Position numbers and translations under genes: made by a program. DNA of 64,000 bases, taken from contig CM033391.1 of assembly GCA_019426215.1 (NCBI GenBank), positions 15,736,708 through 15,800,707 on the forward strand, read 5' to 3'. Numbering within the stretch: position 1 is the first letter of the stretch; every line of letters begins with the position of its first letter. The notes under the pieces were generated by a model that saw only the letters and a program-made list of their open reading frames with translations, made no database searches and had not been told where the DNA came from. The stretch comes from Buddleja alternifolia (taxonomy: Eukaryota > Streptophyta > Magnoliopsida > Lamiales > Scrophulariaceae). Positions 34,842 to 46,060 of the stretch are shown here, in pieces.

Positions 34842-37800
34842 TTAGAATCTCTCTCCAAATCTAAAGAATATAGCACCAGTTCCTGAGTTGTGATCAACAG
34901 CATACTCAGCTCGCACTAATCCCAACTTCACCCCAGCACCATATGACGAACCATGACCCATTCTCCTATACACCTCCGTAGGGTTTCCTTTGACATCCTT
35001 CGAGCTTCCAAGATCATTACCGTGCTCTGCAAACACATAAGCATGTGTATTTCTCACTGGTATCCTCAGCTCAGCAGCAACCTACACCCAACATAACAAC
35101 ATTTCAACAAAAAAAAAAAAAAAAACTCTTTATCTAGGGCTAATAATTAGCATCATCAGTGTAAGGGATAATTATACTCACAACCCCCTCACTTATTGTG
35201 TAATTACTAAAAGCCCTCTTAAGGTTTTGAAAATTACCAACACACCCCCCTGTCACGGGGTGAAAATGTACTCTATTTATACTTCTTTTACTGACAGGGA
35301 TTTATGGTAATTTACCAAAAGTGGGAGTTTGGAAGTTAGGCTTAAACTGAGTGTAAGTTTGTGTAATTATCCCTTAGAATAACTTGTTATAAAATACACA
35401 ATAAATTGCGTAAATCAAAGATTAGTCATGTATACATGTTGTCATACCTCAAGTATATTTCTAGCAGCTCCCAACTCTCCCATGTTATAACCCCTTACGG
35501 AATAAGGTCCACCCAAAGTAAATGCATCATAACTGGGAAGATCTCCAACACAGCCTCCATAATGGCCATGGAGGACTAAAACAGGAGGTGGCGACTTCCC
35601 AGCACCTTCCTCTACTTGCTTTAACTGGAGAAATCGGGTCACTGTTAACTGGTGCCGATTAAAGAATGGAAACTTGCTACCAATGCCAAGTCCTTGGTCA
35701 AGCTGCACAAGATTATAAAAAAGACACATTAACCCATAAAGCAGATAAAAAGCATCACAAATTCAAGTATTTATGAATAAAGATTTTAATACTCGGTCAA
35801 GGATCAACTATTGTCAAAGGCTTAAGATCGATTAGTTCTTGACCGCTGATGCAGTCTGTAACTAACAAAGAGTGATGCTCAATGAACACTAATATGCCGA
35901 AAATTGAAGAGAAGATCAAGAACAAAATCTAGGAATCATTCTAGTATCCTCTATGTATCAGATAATCACAAAGAAAATTGTTTAATATCAGCAAAACAGT
36001 GCAATTGAACTCTACCATATATACTACCAACTCCTTGACTTCTATTAAAGAAAAGATAAGCTCATTCTCAAGACTCAAGTTAGAATCCTAGCAAGGTTCC
36101 AAAACATAAAAAGAGTAGAGTAAGGATTTCCCAACTTAATAGCAGAAAAATAAGCTAATTATTGAATTCCTAAACCACCCTAGATTTCAAGTACTAAGAA
36201 CCATGTAACCAAGCTAAGAATGCAAAATTATCTTTGAAAGAAATTGAATTTTGTTTTGACACTAATCCTCGTATTTGCTTTCCTTTGATCCTCCACGACC
36301 TCACATCCTTTTAGCATAAAACTCCTACAACTTGAGTGTGCACATGCATATTAAAACCAAGAGTCACGATGTTTACTCAATACATTTCTACTTCATTTTG
36401 ACAAGCTATCCCCTAGATCTGTCATGTAAAAAAAGAAAAGAAAAAAAGAATTGGAACATTAATGCCTGTTCAGAAAATTAGGCTTCATTCTACACGAACT
36501 AAAGAAGGGCAGCGGGTTCATGCTTCGACTAGTTCAATTACGTAGGAGTTATCTCGTTAAACTACACATTTGAGTGCCATGATATAGAATGAAACACATA
36601 AAGAGCATTATTGACATGATTTTACTGTTAATTTAATCGTTGAGAGTATTCCAATTCTACCCAATTTGGATTCAAGCAAATGCTATATAATCCTTATTGG
36701 CCTAACGAGAAACATGTTTTAGGTAAGGCAGTGCCCAAAACTCCCTTCACATGTTCAGCTTATCAATACCATATTTAGGTCACTTTTTCTTTTTTCTTTT
36801 TTCCTGTTTGAGGATAACATACGTAAAGTAACCTCGTTCTAGCAATTGTCAAACATTAGCATCTTTCTCCTGTCTATCCTAAAGAGCAGAAGCAAAATTA
36901 GTAAATCACAACCTCAGATAGAGCCACTCAATCACGGGCTAGTTTAAGAAACTACTGTATTCTATGCCGCAAGAGAGAGTAGTCAGAGGATTCTACGAAT
37001 CAATTTATTACTCATATATAAGATAAAATACTGGGGCTAAGATGATTTTGACAAGGAACTCACTAAAAGATGGAACTGTTACAAGTATGAAGATTTTTTT
37101 TGTTTCTCACCTGGAACACATTTCTCTCACCAACTATAGTCCCATTTAAAAATTTGGTATTGTCACGAGTGATGTTTGCCTGCAGAAATGCCATACGGTC
37201 AACTCCAGTGCCACTGAGCGTTGTGGGGGGTCCATCTGCACTCACTCCACCACTTGGCAACACCCTTTGACCGGTTGCAGAAATATGACTGCTTTCATCA
37301 CGTGTTGTTATCTCCTCCATCACAAGTCCATAGGTAAATTTGCTTTGACGAGTGAAGTTCTGCAAGAAAAACATCAGTTAACTTCTCCCCCGCCTTCAGT
37401 GACGTACCAACATTTAGTCCATAAGAGCTACATTTATTTATCAATCCAATCTGCGTCTCCTAGGGATCACTTTAAAATAAGAAACTTACAACCTAAGCAA
37501 TGTTTGGCTCTAATTCTCTGGTTTGATAGTAGCTTGAAAATATATCAATATCAGGAAATTGAATATATACCTCTGTAATATTGGCCTTAACTCCAGCTCT
37601 GTCAACCCATATAGGGGGGACTTCTTCTATTCCAGGTCCGCCCGTGAAGACTGGACTCAACTTCCTACTATTGAAGCAGCTAGTGCGGAAGGTACGGTTG
37701 CGTGGGTTGTACACGCCATCGATGTACGGGTGGACGTACTCTAGCTTGAAAGCAAGATCATCCTGTACATGGATTATGCAACTATGGTTATGAAACAAAA

Positions 37801-39734
37801 CGATACAACGAAAATGGCCCTTAATCATTCAGAAAGAAGCTTGAGTGAAGATCAAAATTAGGTCACCTGGGGATTGAGGAAGTTGCTGGTTGTCACTGAA
37901 CCAAGAAGTGACCTATTCAGTCCATTAATATTGCGATGCTCAAAAGAAACAGTCCCACCTGGTTGGATTGAAGCCTGAGTAGTATTTCAAACAAGCAACA
38001 AACAGTTAGAAACCAAATTAAAGGACTTCAATCAAAGTTCAAATTGTATTGCTTTAGCTATTTACCAGTGTAGGACGGCCCCCACGACCTGGAACAATAC
38101 TCCACTCTGTACTAACTTCAGCAGACTTCTGCTCCAGTTCCTTGAGCTTAATCTCAACAATAATGCCCCCCTCATTCTTCTCATCAGGACGAGGATTAAC
38201 CTCTATGTTGGAGAAGAGTGATAATGAATTTATATTTCTAAGTGCTTGCTTTCCAGCCTCAATGTTAAAAACTTGTCCTTGGCGAAGCTGTAACCAATAA
38301 CAGAATAACATCACTCCTAATAGAAAAGAACCACTGAATAAACATTGTCACATTCACATACACCACAAAAAGCAAGTATGCAACATTTACACTCATAATT
38401 ATCACCAAAAGAAATCTTGAGAAAAGAATACACAGTAATGTCAACTTTTCAACCGAACTACACATATTACTCCATGTAATTGTTTGCAAAATATCCAATA
38501 TGTCACGTAAAATCTAATACAAGTGTATTTTCATCCACCTCACCTGCTTTGGCATTTCTCTTTTTATGACAGGGAACTGAGTGTTACCCTCGCAAACATT
38601 CCCAAGCTTATCCTGGAATTGAATCACCAATTGTGTGATATCACCCTCCACCACTTCGCAGACAACCTCTTTTGTATTTAAATTCCCAAAGTTCACAACT
38701 TGTGCACATGCGTATCCATTCTCCTGATACCACTGTTGCACCCTATCCCTAATCTTCTGCAACAATCTTGCACTCACCTTCCCATGATCCCTCAACATCT
38801 CCAATATCTCCCTTTGCACCGACACAGGCAACAAACACGGCCTCGACCTCTCAATCCTCCTCCTGTAATCCTTCTCTTGACTCCTGTAATACTCCAATCT
38901 CTCCTTCTCAGTCATATCAGGATCCATTTCAATAGGCTTAGACTGTGGCATGAGTCCCACATTAATACACCTGAATCTATCTGCAGATTGCCACGTAGAC
39001 TCAAGGAACGGAATGGTTATGTTAATGCTTCCATCCGGATTTGTTTTAGTCTCCAAATCGACTTTCTCGAACATCCCACACGTGGCTAGGGTTTCGAGTT
39101 CCTTCTGGAGCTGCGCCTTCGTATAAACACCCCCGGGCCGGAGGGACACCATCTCGAAGAAGGAATCCTCCGTACCAACAGTCGACCCACGCCTACGGTC
39201 TAAGAACAGGATCTCAGAGACTTTGTATTTCTTGAAGCCACTGAGCTTGTTTAGCTGAACCACAATGTTGGCCGGCAACCCATGGGAATCCCATTCTTGT
39301 TGGGGATCATCGTCTTTCGCAACGGCTGCCGGTGAGAAAATGCGAGACCAAAAATTACCGCCTTGCCCTCCACCACCTCCTCCTCCGCCTCCGCCTCCGC
39401 CTCCGCCTCCACCACCGCCGCCTCCACCGCCGGAGTTGAAGATAGAGTCGCCTCCAGAGAAGAGAGGGGTGGAGAGTTGGAATAGAATGCAGGAACCGGC
39501 GGAGATAGCGAGTGATTTAGGGGAAATTAGGGATTTGAGAAGAAAAGGCGGCGATTTCGAGGGTTTAGGGTTTTGGGAGGAGGGAGAAGAGGCTGCGAGA
39601 GATGGAAGATCACATTGGATAATGGAATTGGAGGAGGGGAGGCGGGAGACGATAGCGGCGGTGGAGGAATTACGGCGGGAGGCGGCGGAGGAGGCGAGGG
39701 GTAGGAGATGAGAGGGGGCAGCGAATGACGACAT
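34842..39734 (-). CDS. TOC75: TOC75, chloroplast outer-envelope protein-import channel, seven exons
   Basis: Exons on the minus strand: 39734-38544, 38287-38066, 37974-37867, 37762-37571, 37359-37111, 35702-35448 and 35081-34842. Junctions are GT-AG, every exon is a multiple of three, and the product has 818 residues, the length of Arabidopsis TOC75-III. ATG at 39732-39734 is the start; the frame is open farther up only through a GTG. Domains: Ser-rich transit region 1-100, 22 consecutive glycines at 102-123 (the poly-Gly tract that holds TOC75 in the envelope), POTRA repeats about 145-450, then an Omp85 beta-barrel with the conserved VRGY motif at 723-726 and terminal phenylalanine. TOC75 forms the pore of the TOC complex with the TOC159 and TOC34 receptors. 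No damage is visible. Confidence 0.97.
35162..35376. repeat. MITE in TOC75 intron 6
   Basis: The 215-bp segment begins TAAGGGATAATTATAC and ends GTGTAATTATCCCTTA, terminal inverted repeats matching at 15 of 16. It lies in the intron between the last two TOC75 exons (35082-35447). No transposase; superfamily not determined. Confidence 0.7.
35703..37110 (-). other. TOC75 intron 5
   Basis: A 1.4-kb AT-rich intron, the largest of the gene. No embedded element or gene recognised. Confidence 0.75.
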
Positions 39735-39888
39735 TGGTGGCGGGTTTACGATAAGGCTCAAAGGGAGTGAGACTAAAAGTAACACTTTACTTTGCGAGGG
39801 GTGTACTAGTGTGAGTAATGATCCTTACTAAGGCAGTGTTTGGTTTTGTAGAGGGAAAAAAAGGAGAAATTTGACTCTCTTTTTTTAG
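39735..39888 (-). promoter_or_regulatory. Proximal upstream region of TOC75
   Basis: Only about 150 bases separate the TOC75 ATG from the duplicated target site of a MITE (39889). The 5' UTR and core promoter must lie here or within/behind the MITE. No clear TATA box is visible on the minus strand. Confidence 0.35.
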
Positions 39889-39900
39889 GGAAAAAACTCG

Positions 39901-40076
39901 GAACGGATCTTCTATCCCACAATCGTGTATCACAGTGGTGTCACATCATTGTGAGATTGACAAGTGTCCATTTAATTTGAATTATCATTGACAGTTTTTT
40001 TTAAATGGACACTTGTCAATCCCATAATGATGTAACACTATTGTGGTACATTATTGCGGGATAGAAAATCCGCTTC
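39901..40076. mobile_element. Foldback MITE, Mutator-like target duplication
   Basis: A 176-bp near-complete inverted repeat: the left arm (GGATCTTCTATCCCACAAT…TTGACAAGTGTCCATTTAA) is complementary to the right arm (TTTAAATGGACACTTGTCAA…GCGGGATAGAAAATCC). The 12 bases GGAAAAAACTCG repeat on both sides (39889-39900 and 40077-40088). A 9-12-base duplication suggests a Mutator-type transposase. It lies about 170 bp upstream of TOC75. Confidence 0.75.
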
Positions 40077-40088
40077 GGAAAAAACTCG

Positions 40089-40484
40089 GGTAGTTGAGGG
40101 AAAAGTACCTCATTTGCACACTTGTGAAGAAAAAAGGATTGTTATGTTTGTAATTTCTTTTCCCTTTATTTTTGACGGCTAAATAGGTAACATTGTCCAA
40201 AATATCGTTTTTGAATAAGTGTCTTCCTAAAAATTTGCAAACCAAGTCCCCGCTTTTTAACAATAGCACCTTTAGTCCTTTAATTTTTTAATTTGGTTTA
40301 TTTAGTCCAGAATATATGAAAAACGTCATTAATTAAAAGTAATTACATAAATTAAAAGTAATTAACAGAATAAATACAAAAATTAAACAGGATTACTGTA
40401 CACCTTTTAGATTATGAATTAAAACTCACATTTTATCATTCTCAAGTAAGAGGGTTTATTCGAGAATTCGATTACTTCATTTTA
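40089..40484. other. Spacer with a segment duplicated near 46.27 kb
   Basis: No gene. Bases 40088-40150 (GGTAGTTGAGGGAAAAGTACC…GGATTGTTATGTTT) are nearly identical to 46267-46327, with one or two differences. The rest is AT-rich. Confidence 0.6.
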
Positions 40485-40984
40485 CCATGGTGCCAAAAAA
40501 AAATTATTTTTCACAATTTTTATTTTTCATATTTTTTATTTTTCACATTTTTTTTATCACCCCCAAATTTTTTTTTTAATACTGGGATACTTGACCCGGT
40601 ATTGCGGTATTTTGTACTCTGATACAGGGGTCCTATCTTGCAGTATCATATGACAGATATTGCGATACATGGGTCCCGTATTGCAGTATCGATGAAATTG
40701 GAAGAGAGGGTTTTCACAAATATCGAAATACCGCAATACCGAGTCAAGTATCGCGGTATCACCCGATATACCCCAACCCCCCAAGGGTTAGGGTTTTTTA
40801 CGTAATACTACGACACAGGGATTCAATATTCCAGTATTTCGGTAGCGAATACTGCAATACAGGACCCTTGTATCGCAGCACAGTATCCCATCAGCCAATA
40901 CTGCGATACTGGGTCCAGTATCACAGTATGAAAAATATGAAAAATAAAAATTGTGAAAAATAAAAAAAATTGGCACCACGGTGC
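40485..40984. repeat. Foldback element with internal TACTGCRATAC-type repeats
   Basis: Inverted arms of about 60 bp (TTTTTCACAATTTTTATTTT and neighbours) flank ~380 bp in which a near-palindromic motif of the type GTATTGCRGTATC / GATACTGCAATAC occurs about eight times on both strands, often next to GGGTCC. No ORF with known domains. The class is not recognised. Confidence 0.6.
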
Positions 40985-43264
40985 CGAGTTTTCGACACCA
41001 TGATAGCGTCGTGTATCCTGCTTTATTTTTTTTCCTTTTATCTATCATCATCATCCCTCACATTCTTCTCATTCTTCTCTCATCATCCCTCGAAACGAAC
41101 GAAAAGGAACCCTTCGCATTCTTCTCAAGTTCACGCGAACAACTTGGCCAACACTTGCAACACGAAGTCCTCCTCGTACACCGCTCCCGCTTTCTTCAAC
41201 CAACAACTCCTTGAAAAGACACCGGCGATAGTAGCACCCCAATTGTGATAAAATATCCTAAAATCAAGAATCCCACTTCCAAGTATTCAATACTGAAGAA
41301 GTTACCATGTCACCCCTCCCGATTCATGGATCATGACGCTATGCTCGAGATTGGTATCGATTTAGTAGATTTTCTTGCAAAGTTGGATGTCATGGGTCCT
41401 TTCACATGAGCACCACCCTCTTCACTCTCATAATAATGTTTATCTAGCTGAATTATTCAAGTGTATGTTTAAGTGCTAAAAAATTAAAGGCTTTCGATGG
41501 ACATGTACGTATTTTGTTGAATATATGACATGTTTTATATCATACAAAACAATATTACCGTTTATTTGAATATATTGCCGTGATGGTGACATTACCTCCC
41601 AAATTAGAACTATAGCAATTAACACACAATCAAACATTACACACAAAGTAAAACATTGCACAAAATTAAACATTTTACACAAACTGTAAAATTGTTTCTA
41701 CTGGTAATGAAAATTACACACAATTAACAATTTAAACAACATTTTCATTAAATGTGATCACACTCCACACCAAATATACAGACATTTTGTTGGTCATAAA
41801 TTAATGTTCTACAAGACTCCTCCCCCGTTCTTTGAGAACACCACAGCAGCTGGTAACTCTATTACCTCATACCTCAGTTTTGTCCTGTAAAAACACGATT
41901 GACAATCCCCGGTGTTTTCACAATTTCTTACGGCACATCAACCAACAACTTCACATACATTATTGAATTATTGAATAAGACAAGTCGATTAACTATTGAA
42001 TTATATAACAAATTAAATAACTAAATAGTAATAAAAGAAATAGACGTACCCAATTACTAACTAGTCCATCTGTTAATTATGAATTATGACTAACCGTATA
42101 ATTCAATTAGCCTTGCACCTTTTTGCATCTATAATTGAGGCAATCACAGATAACACTACCAGGAAGGTTCTTCACAAACTGATTCGTCCGGATTGTCGAG
42201 CAAAGCAACTATAACACTGAGAATTTGAGTAGTATACTTGACAACATGGACTAGTGGCATCTGCAAAGCATGCAGGTGAAGAAATGCTCTTACCACAAAA
42301 GGCAGAACCACAATATTAATTGCTATAAGTATAACTCTGCAATGATCTCTTTACATGTATCCAGTTCTTATTATGTGAAATCATTATTTAGGATACACAA
42401 AGTTTAAGTAGGGAAAGAGATCTTTCATGAAAAGTGGCTCTAATAGCTTTTTCGTATATATCAGAAGAGACCCTCCATCCAATTTAAAATGAAGGCAACT
42501 AATTAGATGAACTCATTGAACCTGATAAACAAAAACATGGCATGTTAGGAGTATAACCGAAGCAAATGAAATTCGCCACAAAGCCAAAATGAGACAAAAC
42601 CTGATATACCAAGAGATTTCACCAAGATAAAGTAGCATAATTAGAAATCCAAACAGCAAAAAAGATTAATAATCTTAAATGAATTGCCTCCCCTTTTACG
42701 GTATTCTCAAAATATTGACTTGCTAATGTGTCCACAGTTTGTGTGCCTTAAATAGACATAGAAATCAAGGAGGTAAAACAATTGAGAGTGGTGAGAGGAG
42801 AGGTTTGCGAAAGGGAATAATTTTGGTTTTGTGCCTTTCTTGTCAGCAGCAGCATGTACTTGTTTAAAGCCTTAATCTTAAAGCCTCATTAGTAAACAGT
42901 ATGTTGCTGAGAATATTACTCCTTTCAAAAACTAATCTGAAAACATAATTAAAAAGCAAGCAAAAAAGTAAATTCTAACTGAGCATGGTAGCTAAAACCC
43001 TGAGATTTCACCCAAAAAAAAATTAAATTTAAATGACATACAGAAACAAATGCTAATAAAAATATCTGAAGCTCACCTTACTTTGAGGAAGCAAAAGTCA
43101 CTAATTCCGGCGGTAGGGGGTTGAGTTTTATGAAGAACGGAAGATTTTGTTGTGACTGATGGTGATATTGGGAATGAGGTTGCGAATGAGAGTGAAAACT
43201 GGTGTTTGAAATTAATGACGGTGAGGATTCATCGAGGTATGAGCATTCAGAGGGAGATTCCACC
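40985..43264. other. Intergenic DNA
   Basis: No convincing gene. A Ser/Asn/Thr-rich open stretch on the plus strand at 41040-41248, followed in another frame by a segment reading LEIGIDLVDFLAKLDVMGPF near 41350, may be a decayed gene fragment but I do not recognise it. 42000-43070 is AT-rich and featureless. Confidence 0.45.
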
Positions 43265-43660
43265 AGTCAAGCATTCTATCAAACATCTTAAACGCCTCAT
43301 GAACCATCCTACACTTAGCATACAAATTCATCACATTTAGCCATGGCAAACAAATTAGACTCAAACCCATTCAATATCAACTGAACATGAATCTCCTTAC
43401 CCCTCCTAACATCCTTACAATCAGCACAAGCTTCCAATAAATACGAAAAATTATACACTACCTGCGAAACGCCTTCGTATTTCACCCGTACAAAGAACTT
43501 CAAGGCAACGTCAAAATTGGATTGCTGCGCATAGCCTTTGAGGATAGTGTGATAAATAAAGGGGGTCAATCTTCGATTCGATGGGTTCGAACACTTTGAC
43601 GGCGTCGTTTAGGCTGCCGAATTTGCAGAACAAACTGGTGTTTGACGTCAGGAATTTGGA
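43265..43660 (-). pseudogene. Fragment of a PPR protein gene (CRR22/At1g11290-like)
   Basis: Minus-strand translation shows SLFCKFGSLNDAVKVFEPIESKID, then after a frameshift near 43560 YHTILKGYAQQSNFDVALKFFVRVKYEGV and VVYNFSYLLEACADCKDVRRGKEIH. The frame ends with FDRMLDGG, where similarity stops. These are pentatricopeptide repeats of the P-L-S class and resemble, from memory, the N-terminal part of Arabidopsis CRR22, a chloroplast RNA-editing factor. An intact member would have more than 700 residues. Only ~125 codons remain, with no upstream start in frame and no E/DYW domains, so this is a truncated pseudogene. Confidence 0.75.
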
Positions 43661-44228
43661 AGGAGGAAAACTAGAATTATTTGGGGGTTTTACTTGGAAG
43701 TGTTTTGATGGCTGAAATGTTTTGAAAATTGCTTTCTTTTGCTTCTTCAATTCATTTCCCGCTTCTACACTTGGCAAGAAAACTAATTCCCGCTTCTACA
43801 CTTCTTTTAGTTTATTATTTTAATTATTTTAATTGCTATTAGTTTATTAGTAATAACTTATTATTTTCTTTGAGTTTTTACTAATAGTTTATTAGTTTAA
43901 TTGTTTGCTGATAGTTTAAGTAGGACTGACCAACGAGTCGAGTCGGCTCAAAAATAGCTCGACTCGAGCTCGAAAAACTCGAGCTCCAGTCGAGCTGAGC
44001 TCGAGCCCAAAAATGCTTGTTCAAAGACTCGCCAGCATGAATAAAAAAAATATTTTATTTATTTATTGATTAACATATATATATATATAATATATAATTT
44101 TATAATATTTATCATGAAAAATATAAACTAATTTTTTGACCAATTGAAAAATTTAAATTATTCTTCTCATGGACATATTAAAAATTTAGACAATATCTTT
44201 AACTCCATTGGCAACTATTATTTAAACA
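43661..44228. repeat. AT-rich DNA with a GAGCTCGA-rich dispersed repeat
   Basis: Around 43935-44030 CTCGAGCT/GAGTCGAG motifs are packed closely (ACTCGAGCTCGAAAAACTCG, TCGAGCTGAGCTCGAGCC). A related CTCGAGCC with a GTAGGCTAGC partner occurs at 44575-44625. This pattern marks a common plant non-autonomous element whose ends I cannot define. Confidence 0.4.
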
Positions 44229-44330
44229 TTGCTTGTGGTGCAGTGGTAGCATCTTAAGTTTGCATTCAAGAGGTCTTGAATTCGAGTCAAGAAGCTTACA
44301 TTTTTCATTTTGTTTTGTTTTTATTATTTA
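44229..44330 (+). repeat. tRNA-Cys-like SINE head or tRNA pseudogene
   Basis: The sequence contains an A-box-like TGGTGCAGTGGTAGCATC, an anticodon-like TTTGCATT (GCA) followed by CAAGAGGTC, and a T-arm of 5-bp stem CTTGA/TCAAG with loop ATTCGAG. The order and spacing resemble plant tRNA-Cys(GCA). The acceptor stem does not close and a T-rich tail follows, so a pol III-driven SINE head or dead tRNA is more likely than a working tRNA. Confidence 0.5.
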
Positions 44331-45335
44331 ATTTTATTCTCATCTTTAATATCATTTTTATTTCCGTCTCAAATATAAGATGAAAGTATAATTTAATTTC
44401 CAGATAAGATTAAAAAATTTAGCTTCTTCTCGGATATATTAACAAATTATTAGACAACCCCTTAAAAATATACATACATATAAGTAAATCTAACTCCTCT
44501 ATATGGGTTTCAGGGTTTAGGGTAAGTTTAGGGTTTTGAGCTATTTATTTACAAAACACAAAATTGCTTAACGAACCTCGAGCCAAAAAATCTTGTTCGT
44601 AGGCTAGCAAGACTCGATATAAATAATAATTTAATATTATTATTTTTAATATATTCTATTTATACTATAGTATAAGTTATAATATATATTAGACATATTA
44701 TAATTATGTCTTAATGGGCCAATTAGAAAAGCTAATTATGTCTTAATGGGCCACTTAGAAAAGCTTTGGCCCATAATATTATTAGTGTTGTACAATATTA
44801 TTATTAGTTATAGTATATATATATATATATACATGTGTATATATTTTTATTCTTTCACCTAGTACATTTTTATTACCAATTCTTACCATAGGTCCGTAAT
44901 TGATGGTATACATATATATACATGTGTATATATTTTGCAAGAAATGGCCTTAATTGGTTTAGGGATTAGTCTTCAATTGTTTAGGGTTTACGGTTAGGGT
45001 TCAGGGTTAATGGTTTAGAATAGAAAATGAATATATTATTATTATCCATCATAATGAACCATATGTGATGGTTTTATATTGGACATTACTTCAGTAGTTA
45101 TAGTTCATCACAATCCATAAATTCAAAATACTAAAATCATTAATGTAGCAATATCTTTTAGATAAGTATGTTGTATATGTACACAATGACACATGAAAAA
45201 AATTACGCAAACCATCAACACCTCCAATAATTTCATCCCGGTATGAATGCTTATACAATACACTAAGCTACTAATGTCTCTAGAGAAAGAATCATCATAC
45301 AAAAAAATATAAAACACACAATACAAAATAATTGT
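44331..45335. other. AT-rich intergenic DNA with small duplications
   Basis: No gene. A 32-bp unit (TAATTATGTCTTAATGGGCC…) is tandemly duplicated at 44701-44732 and 44733-44764. A TATATATACATGTGTATATATTT segment occurs at about 44822 and 44913. Confidence 0.6.
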
Positions 45336-45569
45336 TCAGAAGGTTGATGGATCTTTCACACGTTTTTTGTGGTTTTTCCCTTTTTCTCCACCAGATTGAT
45401 ATCGTACTTTCCGAATCGCTCCAGGCTTTTGTGGCCTTGACAACCATCCACATTGTCGTGTTCCAAAATCTCTCACTTTCACATTCCACTCACCATCGTA
45501 TAAATAGTATATCAAAAAATCAGATATTTTCCTACAAAAATAAAAAAATACAATTATTACAAAATACAA
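45336..45569 (-). other. Unrecognised short open frame, possible gene remnant
   Basis: A minus-strand frame encodes up to 77 residues. Its C-terminal half (DFGTRQCGWLSRPQKPGAIRKVRYQSGGEKGKNHKKR) looks like protein sequence: charged, balanced, not low-complexity. The N-terminal half is hydrophobic, AT-driven and unlikely to be coding. No domain is recognised and no neighbouring exon is evident. It could be a transposon or gene remnant. Confidence 0.25.
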
Positions 45570-45780
45570 TAGTAATGAATGACATCAAAATGATAGTAAT
45601 TTATGTTATATCGTACACATAATACACCATTATTTTTTTCCCCTTTTTTCAAGTCAACCATTATCTCAAATTTAACGAAATCGTTATAAAAAATTGAAGT
45701 CATAAATCAAATATACTTAAAGAGGTAGATCAAATGGATCAAATACAAATTCAAACAAACACCCAAACTTTAAATTTCAT

Positions 45781-46060
45781 GAGAGAATCTCTATCGAGCA
45801 TTTCGTCGAATACATTGCCTTCATTCATTATGTAGGCATCTCCATTAATTTTTTCAACACACAAATCACAATCCAATTAATGTTACAATCACAAAACCAC
45901 ATGCTAAGAGCCTAAAAACCACCTTTTCAATACAAATTAATGAGATAATCTCTATCAAGCATTTCGTCGAACACCTTGCCTACATAATTCATTATTAATG
46001 AGATAATCTCTATCAAGCATTTCGTCGAACAACTTGCCTACATAATTCGTTATGTAGGCA
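45781..46060. repeat. 58-bp unit in three copies
   Basis: AATCTCTATCAAGCATTTCG followed by TCGAACA…TTGCC occurs at 45786 (diverged), 45947 and 46005. The last two copies are in tandem with a 58-bp period. On the minus strand two copies can read VFDEMLDRD, but stops in the surroundings argue against a gene. Confidence 0.65.

Noticed and set aside
39265..39711. 148-codon plus-strand frame with a long proline run
   Set aside because: It is the complement of TOC75 exon 1; the prolines mirror the GGN glycine codons.
39735..39785. N-terminal extension of TOC75
   Set aside because: The extended frame begins with GTG; ATG at 39734 gives 818 residues, the expected length.
44229..44300. Functional tRNA-Cys gene
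   Set aside because: The acceptor stem does not pair and the anticodon stem has mismatches, so a SINE or pseudogene is more likely.
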